NCBI RefSeq assembly: GCF_014323665.1
Contig: NZ_JABVEB010000050.1
Location: 1-39,454 of the forward strand
DNA length: 39,454 bases
Direction: 5' to 3'
Source: Actinomadura sp. HBU206391
GTDB lineage: Bacteria > Actinomycetota > Actinomycetes > Streptosporangiales > Streptosporangiaceae
Under the pieces are notes generated by a model. That model had not been told where the DNA came from and did no database searches. It saw only the letters and a list, made by a program, of their open reading frames with translations. Below are positions 7,920-16,814 of this stretch, in pieces (the first letter of the stretch is position 1; each line of letters starts with the position of its first letter). Position numbers and translations under genes: made by a program.

Positions 7920-9680
7920 TCACTGGTTGCATTTGTCGCAGTGGACATCGCCGGGCGGTTTGCCGGTTGCGAGCTGCTTGAGCCAGTCGATCAAGAGGAC
8001 GTCGTGGACCTCGAGGTCGTAGAAGCTGTCGAACTCGAAGATTCCGTGGCCGTCGCCAGGCGCCGTATAGCTGTGCAAGGTCACCCCGGCGGTCTCGATC
8101 GCGGTCTCGTTGGTGTGGATGACGGCCAGGAGGTTCGGTGGGCTCCCGGGCATCCATTTGGTCACCTCCACCGCGGCGTGGGGGTCGAAGGCGTAGTCGA
8201 AGCGGGACATGACGAGCTCAGGAGCATGTTGGGTGGTTTGGGCCCAGAACCGGGGGATGCCCCAGTCACGGACGGTGAGCCCGTCGATCGCCCAGGCGGG
8301 CGCGGCGTCATAGGCACCCCACGCCTTGCCGAGGACCTTGGCGTTGAAGTCGGGATTGTCGGGCCAGGCGCCGGACTGTGCACCGAACACGGTGACCTTG
8401 GCGTGCGGGAGCCGGTCGGCGACCAGGCCGCCGTAGAGGGGAGCGGCGATCGATCCCGCGGTCTTGCCTATGACGACGACCTGGGCGGCGCTCGGATAGT
8501 GCGTAGCGAGGTAGTCGAGCGCTGCGGTGCCGTTGACATAGCCGCGGTGCTGGACGGTCAGCTTCGGTGAGTACTTCTGGGCGACGTTGCCGAGGTGCGC
8601 GTCGCCGGTGCAGGAACTCAGGTAGATGATCGAGTATCCGGCGAACGGGTTGTCGGCCCGGGTCAGGTCGAAGAAGCCGGACCGCTGGTCGTCTGGTCTC
8701 TGGCCGCCCTGGTCGTTCCAGTCGTAGAAGTCGTTCTCGCCCGGCCGGCCGGTGCTGGTGAAGGCGCACATCGTGGTGTCCCAGCAAACGCCTCCGCCAT
8801 TCAGGAACAGCACGACCCTGGTCGGATCGGCCTGCCGTTCCCAAAAGGAGAACTTGCCGCCGTTGGCACACTGGCAGTCGCCTCCCGGCACGATCCGTCT
8901 CCACGCATGCGTTCCGGTGTCGACGTCCCTCGACGGCGGCGCGGTGCGCTGTTCATTATCACTGCGGAAGGCGAACGCCGTACCTCCGCCCACCAGTAGC
9001 ACCAGAACGGCGATGACGGTGAGTCGCCCATGCAGAACCCGCCGCCGTTCCCGCTCGTGGCTGGCCCACAGGAACGCTACGAGTGCGGTCGCGAGGACGG
9101 CAGTCCAGCGGTAGTGCGACGCTGTCCAGTGCGGGTCGGTGGGCGTGAGGATCAGTGCCGCCGGGTGCGGCAGGAACCAGGCGACGGCTGCGAGTAGCAG
9201 CACGGCCGGCGCCGCGATGACGCCCGTGTTCCCGTCGGCGGTGCGCCTCTGCGCGATGGCGGCCAGGGCGAGGGCGGCGGCCAGCAGGGTCGCCGCCTCC
9301 AGCGTCAACGCGGCGACGGGCAGGTGTGCGGCGGCCGCGTGGTGGCCGGTCGTCTTCGCGAGGCCGAGAGTGAGCGTCCACCACAGCGCGGCGGCCGGCG
9401 CCGCCAGGGTGACCCGAACCAGGTTGCGGGCCAGGCGCGGAGTCGGCAGCGTGGGAGTGCTGCGGGTGGCGGGGTCGTCGAGGAGGAACGCCGCGCCGAG
9501 CGCGACGCAGATCGCCGCGATGCGGGCCAGCGTGGTCAGGTGGGTAGTGGTCAGCCTTGCGGTCAGCGCAGGGGGCACCAGCAGGATGGGCGATCCCAGG
9601 GCCGCGCCGACCACCATGGGCCGCCACGTGATGGCGTGCGCGGTGGACCGCAGCAGCGGGTAAAGGGTCCTGGTGTTCAT
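7920..9680 (-). CDS. Permease-like membrane domain fused to pectinacetylesterase-family hydrolase
   Basis: A 586-residue protein. Residues 1-238 contain about six hydrophobic segments resembling a small ABC-2-type permease subunit; the last (about 219-238) is followed by a polar linker. Residues 255-586 resemble the pectinacetylesterase/Notum-like alpha/beta hydrolase family: NGGGVCW at 294-300, a nucleophile-elbow-like GKTAGS at 405-410, and a probable catalytic-His motif GDGHG at 542-546. Several Cys (269, 271, 299, 305, 357, 581, 584) suit an extracytoplasmic fold. The usual nucleophile position of GxSAG holds Thr407, so the nucleophile is uncertain (Thr407 or Ser410). The start overlaps the upstream permease stop by one base. 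It is the last gene of the sigma/ABC operon. The natural substrate is unknown; pectin is not implied. Confidence 0.8.
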   Translation of the reverse strand: MNTRTLYPLLRSTAHAITWRPMVVGAALGSPILLVPPALTARLTTTHLTTLARIAAICVALGAAFLLDDPATRSTPTLPTPRLARNLVRVTLAAPAAALWWTLTLGLAKTTGHHAAAAHLPVAALTLEAATLLAAALALAAIAQRRTADGNTGVIAAPAVLLLAAVAWFLPHPAALILTPTDPHWTASHYRWTAVLATALVAFLWASHERERRRVLHGRLTVIAVLVLLVGGGTAFAFRSDNEQRTAPPSRDVDTGTHAWRRIVPGGDCQCANGGKFSFWERQADPTRVVLFLNGGGVCWDTTMCAFTSTGRPGENDFYDWNDQGGQRPDDQRSGFFDLTRADNPFAGYSIIYLSSCTGDAHLGNVAQKYSPKLTVQHRGYVNGTAALDYLATHYPSAAQVVVIGKTAGSIAAPLYGGLVADRLPHAKVTVFGAQSGAWPDNPDFNAKVLGKAWGAYDAAPAWAIDGLTVRDWGIPRFWAQTTQHAPELVMSRFDYAFDPHAAVEVTKWMPGSPPNLLAVIHTNETAIETAGVTLHSYTAPGDGHGIFEFDSFYDLEVHDVLLIDWLKQLATGKPPGDVHCDKCNQ

Positions 9681-11257
9681 CAGCAGGCCGCGCTCGTGGC
9701 CGGGGCAGGTACGCCGAGGATCTGCGCGGCCTGCGCTGCGGTTGTGCCGGGCGCGGTCAGCGTGGTCCAGGACTGCTGAACGCGGGCGGCGATGTAGGCG
9801 CGCGGGCGGGCCAGCGCCTGCGTCGCCACAGCGAGTTCGGGCGCCGGTACGTAGACGCGGGGGAACATCTCGCTCTCGTCGAACGAGACGCCGCCCCGTT
9901 TATCGCGCGCATCCTCGGTGAGCAGGCGCAGCCCGGTGCGGGCCTGTGTGCTGGCCTGCCCGGCGAGCCAGAGGACGAGCACGCCCGCGCCGCCGCAGGC
10001 GGTGGCGCCGTCGCGTTCCTCGACGGGTGCCTCGCCGGTCTGGCCGGTGACCAGCCGGTACGCGACCTGCGCGGCGAGGTAGACGGCGGTCCGGCTGTCT
10101 CCCCAGCTGGTGCCGATGCCGATCGCCCCGGGAGTACCAGCGGCAGCGTCGTCCGCCCTCCACACGGCGAGCAGTTGCTCCGGCCTCATTCCGCGGTCGA
10201 AGCCCAGGAACACGCGTTGCCTGACCGTCAGCTGCGCGGACCGGGCCGTGGCGGGTACCCGGGCCACGACAGCCTGCACGACCGTGTTCCACGCGGGGAC
10301 CCAGCGGCTGAATCCCGCGAAGGCGCAGTAGGTGACGTGCCCGAGCTCCTGGCAGGTCTCGTGCTGGGACGGGTGGTTCATGACCGCGGTCCGGGCCGTG
10401 GCGACGGCGCGGCCCGGCGGGGACAGCTGTGCCGTGCCGCCCGCCACCGCGCAGGCCAGCGCCACCGCCCCGGCCACGGCCACCCGGACGCCACGGTTGC
10501 CGGCGCGCAGCACGGCGGCGGCGGCCAGCAGCCCGGCCAGGCCGAGGAGGTACCAGAGGTGGGCCGCGGCCGGGCGGGCCATCAGGGATACCGGCATGGA
10601 CATCACGGGGGCCGGCTCGCCCTGCGGTGCCAGCCACATGGCCTTTCCGCCGTTGGTGAGCGGCTGGAGTGCGACGAGGCCGGCGAGCAGGACAAGTAGC
10701 GCCAGGGGTGCGACGACCGCCGACCGGGTGAGCCGGCCCAACAGCACGCCGAGCGCGCCGAGCAGCAGGACGGTGGCCGGCCCGATCGCGAGCTCGTACG
10801 GGTTCGGGTGGCCCGCGGCCGCGGCGCAGATCGCGAGGACCGCCATGCGGGCGAGGATCAGGACGGCGCCGACCACGGCCAGCGGGAGTAGGGCGAGCAG
10901 GTGCGCGAGGGTACGCGCGTGGTCCGGGAGGATGAGCACCTGGCTCAGGCCCGTGGTGCCGTCGCGGTGCGTCCGCAGCACGGCGAGGTTGCCGACGATC
11001 AGCGCGGCGCCGCCGAGCATCATCATCATGCCTATCGCGCTGGCGCGGTCGAGGTCCTGCAGCACGGGGTAGCGGGTGGTCTCGATCGCGAACCAGGCGG
11101 ACACCCAGCTGCCGGCCAGCAAGAGGGTCGCGGCGACGGTCAACGGGTGCCGGAGCATCCTTACCATCTCCACCCGGGTCAGGGCCAGGACGGCCCGGCG
11201 CGGCGCCCTGGCGTCGACCGCCGGCGTGCCGGGTGCCTCGGCCAGTACCGCGGTCAT
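9680..11257 (-). CDS. ABC-2-type transporter permease with extracytoplasmic C-terminal domain
   Basis: A 525-residue membrane protein. Helices lie at about residues 38-57, 73-95, 115-148, 158-175, 180-198, 230-250 and 258-275. A soluble C-terminal region of about 250 residues follows, presumably outside the membrane. That region opens with a Cys pair (Cys302, Cys311) in a CQELGHVTYC segment, compatible with a disulfide. It forms a transporter with the ATPase, whose frame overlaps its start by 4 bp (11254-11257). The long extracytoplasmic domain could sense or handle substrate; that is inference. The cargo is unknown. Confidence 0.82.
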   Translation of the reverse strand: MTAVLAEAPGTPAVDARAPRRAVLALTRVEMVRMLRHPLTVAATLLLAGSWVSAWFAIETTRYPVLQDLDRASAIGMMMMLGGAALIVGNLAVLRTHRDGTTGLSQVLILPDHARTLAHLLALLPLAVVGAVLILARMAVLAICAAAAGHPNPYELAIGPATVLLLGALGVLLGRLTRSAVVAPLALLVLLAGLVALQPLTNGGKAMWLAPQGEPAPVMSMPVSLMARPAAAHLWYLLGLAGLLAAAAVLRAGNRGVRVAVAGAVALACAVAGGTAQLSPPGRAVATARTAVMNHPSQHETCQELGHVTYCAFAGFSRWVPAWNTVVQAVVARVPATARSAQLTVRQRVFLGFDRGMRPEQLLAVWRADDAAAGTPGAIGIGTSWGDSRTAVYLAAQVAYRLVTGQTGEAPVEERDGATACGGAGVLVLWLAGQASTQARTGLRLLTEDARDKRGGVSFDESEMFPRVYVPAPELAVATQALARPRAYIAARVQQSWTTLTAPGTTAAQAAQILGVPAPATSAAC

Positions 11258-12108
11258 GCCGTACGCCCCGCGAGGCTCACGGCGTCGATCAACATCAGGT
11301 ACCCGTCCTCGATGCTCGGATCGATCAGCCGCGCGTCGGGCTGCGGGTCGCCGATGTTGTGGTAATCACCGTTGCCGGTGCGCCACGCGGCGAGCGCGCC
11401 ATCCGCGCGGGCCGGGCTGGTCCACACCCGGCCGCGCGCCACGCCGGCCAGCTCCACCGGCTCGCCCTCGAACCGGATCCGGCCCTGGTCGAGGACGATG
11501 ACGCGCTGGCATACGGTGGCCACGTCCTCGGTTTGGTGGGTGGACAGCAGCACGGTACGGCCCTCGCCGATATGCGCGATGAGCTCGCGGAACCGCATCC
11601 GCTGCTCGGGATCCAGGCCGACGGTGGGCTCGTCGAGGATCACCAGTGCCGGGTCGTCGAGCAGCGCCGCGGCCAGCCCGACGCGCTGGCGCATACCCCC
11701 GGACAAGGCTTTGATCTTCTTGCCGCGCTGGACGTCCAGGCCGACCGCGTGCAGCACCCGGCGTACTTCGTCGTGCCGGCCATCCACAATCTCCTTGAGG
11801 ATCGCGATGTAGTCGACGAACTCGAACGCGGTGAAGTGCTGGTGGAAGCCGGGGTTCTGCGGCAGGTACCCGAGGCGCCGCCGGACGGCCAGCCGCCCGG
11901 CGGCGCCACGCGGGTCCGCGCCGAGGATGCGCAACCGCCCGGCGTCCGCCGGGATCGCGGTGGCCAGGATGCGCAGAAGCGTGGTCTTGCCCGCGCCGTT
12001 AGGCCCGAGCAGCCCGGTGACCCCGTCGTGCAGCGCGAACGACACGTCTTCCAGGGCTGTCGTGCGGCCGAACCGCAGCGACAGTCCCTCGGCCTGTACC
12101 GTCGTCAC
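11254..12108 (-). CDS. ABC transporter ATP-binding protein
   Basis: A 284-residue ABC ATPase of the ABC-2 exporter type. Walker A is GPNGAGKT at 35-42, the Q-loop region YLPQ at 81-84, the signature LSGGMRQ at 135-141, Walker B LVILDEP at 155-161 and the H-loop His191 (LLSTHQ). All catalytic motifs are intact. It overlaps the preceding membrane protein gene (12105-12108) and the following permease gene by 4 bp each, so translation is probably coupled. It energises the adjacent permease. Confidence 0.93.
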   Translation of the reverse strand: MTTVQAEGLSLRFGRTTALEDVSFALHDGVTGLLGPNGAGKTTLLRILATAIPADAGRLRILGADPRGAAGRLAVRRRLGYLPQNPGFHQHFTAFEFVDYIAILKEIVDGRHDEVRRVLHAVGLDVQRGKKIKALSGGMRQRVGLAAALLDDPALVILDEPTVGLDPEQRMRFRELIAHIGEGRTVLLSTHQTEDVATVCQRVIVLDQGRIRFEGEPVELAGVARGRVWTSPARADGALAAWRTGNGDYHNIGDPQPDARLIDPSIEDGYLMLIDAVSLAGRTA

Positions 12109-12971
12109 ATCGTCCTCCTCTTACTCGGGTCGGCGACGCGACCCAGGTGGTGGGTGGTATCGAAGGCGGCGCGGACCTTCCACAGGGCCATCGCCGCCGC
12201 GGCGGCGATGGCCGCGAGCCCGGCCTGGCCGGGCGCAGTGAACAGGACCGACTCGCCGGTGGTGCGTTGCACGGTGGCTCCCAGCAGCGCCAGCCAACCG
12301 AACCCCACGGCGAGGGGCGCCGTGACCGGGCCGAACCGGGGTGTCAGGGCCAGGCTCAGCAAGGTCAACGCCAGCGACGGGGCGAGCCAGCCGAGCACCA
12401 CCACGCCGTACTCCGGCACCGCGATGCTGGCCACGCCGGTCAGCGCCGTGGTCGCGGACAGCACCGCCGCGCAGCGCAGCAACAGCAGGCGGAAGGTGTG
12501 CAAGGGCGCGACGACGGCCAGCTCGTAACTGGGGTCCACCCGTGGGCCGAACGAGATCGCCACACCGATCAGCGGGAGCAGCGGGGCGATCGCGAGCAGC
12601 GGAATCGGTATCGTCATCGACCGGGCCAGGTGCGCGGCGCCGATGGTGACCGCCAGGGTGAAGCCCACCGCGGTGAGCCACGACCTGCGCAGCCCCGGCG
12701 TGCAGGCCAGCAGCCGTGCGGTGTGCGCCGCCACGCCCAGCCGCACCAGGAGCGCCTCGACCGGGCCGGGCCGGGGGGCGTCCAGCTCGGCGTCCAGCCG
12801 CGCCCAGCCGGCGCGGACCGCGGCCGGATCGACGCGCTGCGCCAGCCGTTGGCGACAGCGCGCGCAGGTCCCGAGGTGCGCCTCGGTCGACCACAGCCAC
12901 GGCGGCCGCGCCGCACCGTCGGCGTATGCCCGCAAGTCGTCGTCCGCGACATGCCAGTCACCGACGCTCAT
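12105..12971 (-). CDS. Zinc-finger anti-sigma-like integral membrane protein
   Basis: A 288-residue protein with an N-terminal zinc-finger anti-sigma signature, His32-x3-Cys36-x2-Cys39 (HLGTCARC). It continues with about six hydrophobic segments from residue 95 onward. Such ZAS-type proteins hold an ECF sigma factor at the membrane until a signal releases it. It lies 19 bp after the ECF sigma gene, and its 3' end overlaps the ATPase start by 4 bp. The unusually polytopic membrane part suggests it may also be a structural partner of the transporter. The role is inferred from motif and context. Confidence 0.82.
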   Translation of the reverse strand: MSVGDWHVADDDLRAYADGAARPPWLWSTEAHLGTCARCRQRLAQRVDPAAVRAGWARLDAELDAPRPGPVEALLVRLGVAAHTARLLACTPGLRRSWLTAVGFTLAVTIGAAHLARSMTIPIPLLAIAPLLPLIGVAISFGPRVDPSYELAVVAPLHTFRLLLLRCAAVLSATTALTGVASIAVPEYGVVVLGWLAPSLALTLLSLALTPRFGPVTAPLAVGFGWLALLGATVQRTTGESVLFTAPGQAGLAAIAAAAAMALWKVRAAFDTTHHLGRVADPSKRRTM

Positions 12972-12990
12972 CGCCCACCTCCCGGAGTCG

Positions 12991-13536
12991 TCATGTCAGG
13001 TCACCGCGCAGTTGCCGCCGCGCCCGCATCGCCCGGGTCTTGACGGTGCCCACCGGGATACCCAGCAGGGCCGCCGCCTCGTGCGTGCTCAGCCCGTCCA
13101 GCACCGTGGCCTGCATAACCGCGCGCAGCTCCGGGGACAGGCGGGCCAGCGCCCCAGCCAGGTCGCCATGTTCCACGCCCGTCAGCAGCTCCTCCTCCGC
13201 CGAGGGCGCGGTACGCCAGCGGCGACCGGCCAGCAGCCGCAGAAGCCTGTCCCGGGCGCGCTGCCCGCGGATCGCGTCGACCAGCCGCCGGAAGCCGATC
13301 TGCCACAGCCAGCCGGCGACGTCACCGCCCTCCCGGTACCGCGCCGAACCGCGCCATACCGCCAAGAACGTCTCTTGCACCGCGTCGTCCACCAGGGCAG
13401 CGTCCGGGCACCGGTACCGCAGCCGGGCCGCCAACCACGGCCCGTAGCGTCGGTACAGCGCCTCGAACGCGGCGCGGTCGCCGGACGTGGTCGCGGCCAG
13501 CAAGTCCGCGTCGCTCTGCTCAGGTACGGCGCTCAC
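12991..13536 (-). CDS. ECF-type RNA polymerase sigma factor
   Basis: A 181-residue group 4 sigma factor. Region 2 covers about residues 24-93, including VDDAVQETFLAVW at 49-61 and the DNA-melting segment around WLWQIGFRRLVD. Region 4 is at about 127-177 (LARLSPELRAVMQATVLDGLS, then AALLGIPVGTVKTR). No extra C-terminal domain is present. It is first in the minus-strand operon with a zinc-finger membrane protein, ABC ATPase, permease and membrane-tethered hydrolase. It probably drives its own operon in response to an envelope signal. Upstream (13537-13796) I see no clear ECF promoter by eye. Confidence 0.93.
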   Translation of the reverse strand: MSAVPEQSDADLLAATTSGDRAAFEALYRRYGPWLAARLRYRCPDAALVDDAVQETFLAVWRGSARYREGGDVAGWLWQIGFRRLVDAIRGQRARDRLLRLLAGRRWRTAPSAEEELLTGVEHGDLAGALARLSPELRAVMQATVLDGLSTHEAAALLGIPVGTVKTRAMRARRQLRGDLT

Positions 13537-13796
13537 ACCCCATCATCGGATTGAGGCCGCTCGACGGTTCACGCTTCGGTACGCAGGATGCAAGCCACGG
13601 GGTGGCAGGCCCCGAACCGGGCCGGCTGATCGGTGTCGCCATGTCGAGTGCGCGGCTCAGCTGCATGGCCCGATTCCTGGCGTCCGGGTCGGCGGCCGGC
13701 GGACTCGGAGGTCACGGTGTAGGTGCCGGAAACTCGGCCACCGGTCGTGGCCTGGGGTTTCCTGTTCAGCAGACGGGTGATGTCCGGAACGAGCAG
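13537..13796. other. Region upstream of the ECF operon, no gene seen
   Basis: No recognisable protein. It should hold the promoter of the minus-strand sigma/ABC operon, but I cannot pick a convincing -35/-10 pair. An IS relic begins at its right end. Confidence 0.4.
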
Positions 13797-14190
13797 GGTC
13801 GAGTCTTGCGGCGCTACGACTTGTCTATCTCATCTTCGTCCGTTTTCTTGGCTGGCTTGCGCTGCCTACAAACGCACACGACCAGGACGCCCGCCGATGC
13901 GCTCTCAGTCCGCGAGCTGGTGCTGCGGATGGCGGCGGAGAACCTGGGTGGGGTTACCGGAGGATCGCTGGGGAGCTGGCCGGTCTGGGTCGCAGGATCG
14001 CGCCGTCGACGGTGTGGGCGATCTTGAAGAAGGCCGGTGTCGATCCGGCGCCCCGCAGGTCGGGGCCGGCCTGGGGAGAGTTCCTGCGCGCTCAGGCCGA
14101 GGGGATCCTGGCCTGTGATTTCTTTCATGCCGAGACGGTCACGTTCGCTCGGTTGCACTGCTTTGCGGTCGTCGAGCACGCCACCGCCGG
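13797..14190 (+). pseudogene. Integrase-core transposase relic
   Basis: Split frames give LRLVYLIFVRFLGWLALP-like N-terminal sequence, then ELVLRMAAENLG, then WAILKKAGVDPAPRRSGPAW, GEFLRAQAEGILACDFFHAE and LHCFAVVEHATA. The helix-turn-helix part after the N-terminus is deleted and the frame changes at least twice. The relic ends abruptly beside the promoter of the next gene. Confidence 0.75.
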
Positions 14191-14197
14191 GTCACCA

Positions 14198-14225
14198 TTG
14201 ACAAAACGGTCTTTTACATAAAGAC
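14198..14225 (+). promoter_or_regulatory. Candidate promoter and operator of the ArsR-type operon
   Basis: TTGACA (14198-14203) lies upstream of a perfect inverted repeat GTCTTT-TACAT-AAAGAC (14209-14225), which ends 11 nt before the start codon at 14237. The -10 match is loose (TAAAGA, 15-nt spacing). The palindrome overlaps the expected -10, which suits autorepression by the encoded winged-helix regulator. Confidence 0.5.
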
Positions 14226-14236
14226 TCAGTTTCGCC

Positions 14237-14803
14237 ATGAGAGACGTCCTGTACCTGGAGCGGCTTGAGCAGGCGGAGACCCTGCTCAAGCCGCAGCGCG
14301 TGGAGGTGCTTCGGCAGCTAGCCGAGCCATGCACCTGCACCGAGGTGGGCGCGCGGCTCGGACAGAGCCCGCAGCGCGTCTACTATCACGTCAAACGCCT
14401 GGTGGACGCGGGTCTGGTGACCCAGGTGTCGGAGCGCAAGGTGCGTGGCATCCACGAAGGCATCTACCAGGCGAGCGCCCGCTCGTACTGGATGTCGCCG
14501 GGCCTGGTCGGCCGGCTCGGTCTGCGCAGAGCACAGGACGAGCTGAGCCTCGGCTACCTCCTTGACCTCGTCGAGGAGGTCCAGGCCGACATCGCCAGGC
14601 TCGATCGGACCGCTCCGGAGCTGCCCTCGATCGGTGTCTCCGGCGAGGTCCGCGTGCCGCCGGAGCGTCGTGAGGAGTTCCTCGACGACCTGCGGTCGGT
14701 GCTGCAGGACCTGTTCACCCGCTACGGCGGCGCGGAAGGGGACGCCTTCAAGCTCGCCGTGGCCTGCTATCCGACCGCTCCTTCCCCTGAGAGAAACCGA
14801 TGA
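14237..14803 (+). CDS. ArsR-like winged-helix transcriptional regulator
   Basis: A 188-residue protein with an N-terminal ArsR/HTH_20-type winged helix (LLKPQRVEVLRQLAEPCTCT, then VGARLGQSPQRVYYHVKRLV), and a C-terminal helical region of unknown ligand. This class typically sits with SRPBCC/AHSA1 proteins and represses the shared operon. Its stop overlaps the start of the SRPBCC gene (14800-14803). A candidate operator lies just upstream. Confidence 0.85.
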   Translation: MRDVLYLERLEQAETLLKPQRVEVLRQLAEPCTCTEVGARLGQSPQRVYYHVKRLVDAGLVTQVSERKVRGIHEGIYQASARSYWMSPGLVGRLGLRRAQDELSLGYLLDLVEEVQADIARLDRTAPELPSIGVSGEVRVPPERREEFLDDLRSVLQDLFTRYGGAEGDAFKLAVACYPTAPSPERNR

Positions 14804-15648
14804 CCGAACCGATGATCCTGCGCGCCCGCGTCGGCGCGCCGCTCGCCGCGGTGCACCGGGCGCTGACCGACGCCGGTGCGCTGCGCACCTGGCTTGCCGA
14901 GCACGCCGAGGTCGACCTGCCGCACCGCTGGGTGTTCTGGGGGCGCTATACGCCGGAGGGCGACGCGCCGCACCAGCGGCTGCTGCACCTCGACGAGCAC
15001 ACGCTGCGGTTCGGCTGGCTGCTCGACGGCGAGGAGACCACCACCGAGGTCCGGCTGACAGCCGAGGACGACCACACCACAAAGATCACCGTGTCGCAGA
15101 CGCACTTCGACCTTCAGGAGGCGCTCGCCGGCACCACGATCCGGGGCGTGCTGCAGACGTTCTGGTGCCTGTCCATCGCGAACCTCATCGACTACCTCGA
15201 GGGCCGGGAGCTCACCCCGATGTGCGACTTTACCTCGCAGACACTGCGGACCGAGCTGACCATCGGCGCCGGCCGGTCGGCGGTGTATGAGTCCCTGATC
15301 GACGCCGAGCAGGTCACCAGGTGGTTCGGCGTTCCGATGGAGATCGAGCCACGGGTCGGCGGCGCATGGTCGATGGTTGACCACGGCGGCGCGAAGATCG
15401 TCGACTTGGTGCACGACACCCGGGTTTCCCTTGACTGGGGCGAGGGCTTCGGCGTGCAGACCTGGGAGCTGGCCGAGTCGGGCGGCGGGACGAAGCTCAC
15501 CTTTGTCCACAGCGGTTTCAAGGACAAGCCGCCGTACGCCGGCTGGATGGGCACGCTGTCCGGCTTCGCGGAACTGCGTCGCTTCCATGAAATCAGCAAC
15601 TGGGAACCAGTCTGGCTGAGCACGCCAGCAACGGAAAGGTTGTCGTGA
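14800..15648 (+). CDS. Tandem SRPBCC (AHSA1-like) domain protein
   Basis: A 282-residue cytoplasmic protein with two START-like/AHSA1 domains, about residues 1-135 and 145-275. The first opens with ILRARVGAPLAAVHRALTDA and carries WLAEHAEVDLPHRWVFWG. The second carries VYESLIDAEQVTRWFGVPME and HSGFKDKPPYAGWMGTL. Such folds bind hydrophobic ligands in a deep cavity; the actual ligand is unknown. It overlaps both neighbours by 4 bp, implying one translationally coupled operon. Confidence 0.85.
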   Translation: MTEPMILRARVGAPLAAVHRALTDAGALRTWLAEHAEVDLPHRWVFWGRYTPEGDAPHQRLLHLDEHTLRFGWLLDGEETTTEVRLTAEDDHTTKITVSQTHFDLQEALAGTTIRGVLQTFWCLSIANLIDYLEGRELTPMCDFTSQTLRTELTIGAGRSAVYESLIDAEQVTRWFGVPMEIEPRVGGAWSMVDHGGAKIVDLVHDTRVSLDWGEGFGVQTWELAESGGGTKLTFVHSGFKDKPPYAGWMGTLSGFAELRRFHEISNWEPVWLSTPATERLS

Positions 15649-16220
15649 CAACAGATACACAACCACTGACCGTCGACCTGTTCCTCTCGGTCGACGGGTG
15701 GGCCCGCGGGGAGACGTCGCCAGGCTACTTCGGATACTTCGGGCCCGAGCTGGAGAAGTGGATCACTACCGAGCTGGCCCGACCGCAGATGGTCATCCTT
15801 GGCCGGCGCACCTATGAGGCATTTGCGGGTTTGCCCGAGGAAGTACGTGATGAGTCCTCGCACCGGATGACTGAGCTGAACAAGGTCGTGTTCTCCGCGA
15901 CATTGGCGACGGCATCGTGGCCGAACACGCGCATCTGCCGCGATGATCTCATCGCCGAGGTCGGCCGGCTCAAGAGCGAGGGCGAGGTTCCACTCCGCAC
16001 CATGGGAAGCCTTTCCGTCGTCCGGCAGCTGTGCGGCGCTGGCCTCGTCGATCGGCTGCGGCTGATGACGTTTCCCTTGCTGGTAGGGAAATCCGGCCGC
16101 GAGGCGGCCTTCGCGGACGTGGCGTCGGCCGACCTCGAGTTGGTCGACCACCAGGTCCTGGATGGCCGGGTGCTGTTGGTCGAGTACCGGCCGACCGGCC
16201 GCGACATTCCACGGATGTGA
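15645..16220 (+). CDS. Dihydrofolate reductase-family (RibD C-terminal-like) protein
   Basis: A 191-residue protein of the RibD_C/DHFR-like family: TVDLFLSVDGWARG at the N-terminus, MVILGRRTYEAFAG (nucleotide-binding region) and later GSLSVVRQLCGAGLVDRLRL, then PLLVGKSGREAAF. Family members are NADPH-dependent reductases of mostly unknown substrate. The GTG start overlaps the SRPBCC stop (15645-15648). It ends about 12 bp before a hairpin terminator, closing the three-gene operon. Confidence 0.87.
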   Translation: MTTDTQPLTVDLFLSVDGWARGETSPGYFGYFGPELEKWITTELARPQMVILGRRTYEAFAGLPEEVRDESSHRMTELNKVVFSATLATASWPNTRICRDDLIAEVGRLKSEGEVPLRTMGSLSVVRQLCGAGLVDRLRLMTFPLLVGKSGREAAFADVASADLELVDHQVLDGRVLLVEYRPTGRDIPRM

Positions 16221-16232
16221 GCTGGACCCACC

Positions 16233-16272
16233 GACCAATCCTCCGATGTGCGGTTGACATCGTGGATTGGTC
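16233..16272 (+). terminator. Hairpin terminator of the ArsR/SRPBCC/DHFR operon
   Basis: GACCAATC pairs with GATTGGTC (8 bp) and CGATGT with ACATCG (6 bp), separated by a small internal loop. The apical loop is 7 nt. It starts 12 nt after the last stop codon. There is no obvious T-tract. Confidence 0.6.
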
Positions 16273-16461
16273 GTGTCCGGCATGGCGCCACTGACTATTT
16301 CCGTGGTCTCCATATCCGAAGTTGGCGATAAACGTCAGCGCCCCGGCCCTCGCCGAGCAAGATCCTGCCGCCCGGCGACACCTGTACCGCTCCAGAACTC
16401 GTCGCAACAGCGTTGATCTGCGGTTTGGCCGGATGGGTGCGGTGGGGCAGGATCGCAGTCC

Positions 16462-16762
<301 letters not shown>

Positions 16763-16814
16763 TGACCTGCGATTCCCTGCGCCCTGACACCAGAGACTCG
16801 GGGCACGTTCAAAC

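Noticed and set aside
11233..13043. Long plus-strand open frames opposite the ABC/sigma operon
   Set aside because: They are antisense shadows of well-supported genes with clear motifs. Their translations are low-complexity Arg/Gly/Pro-rich without domains.
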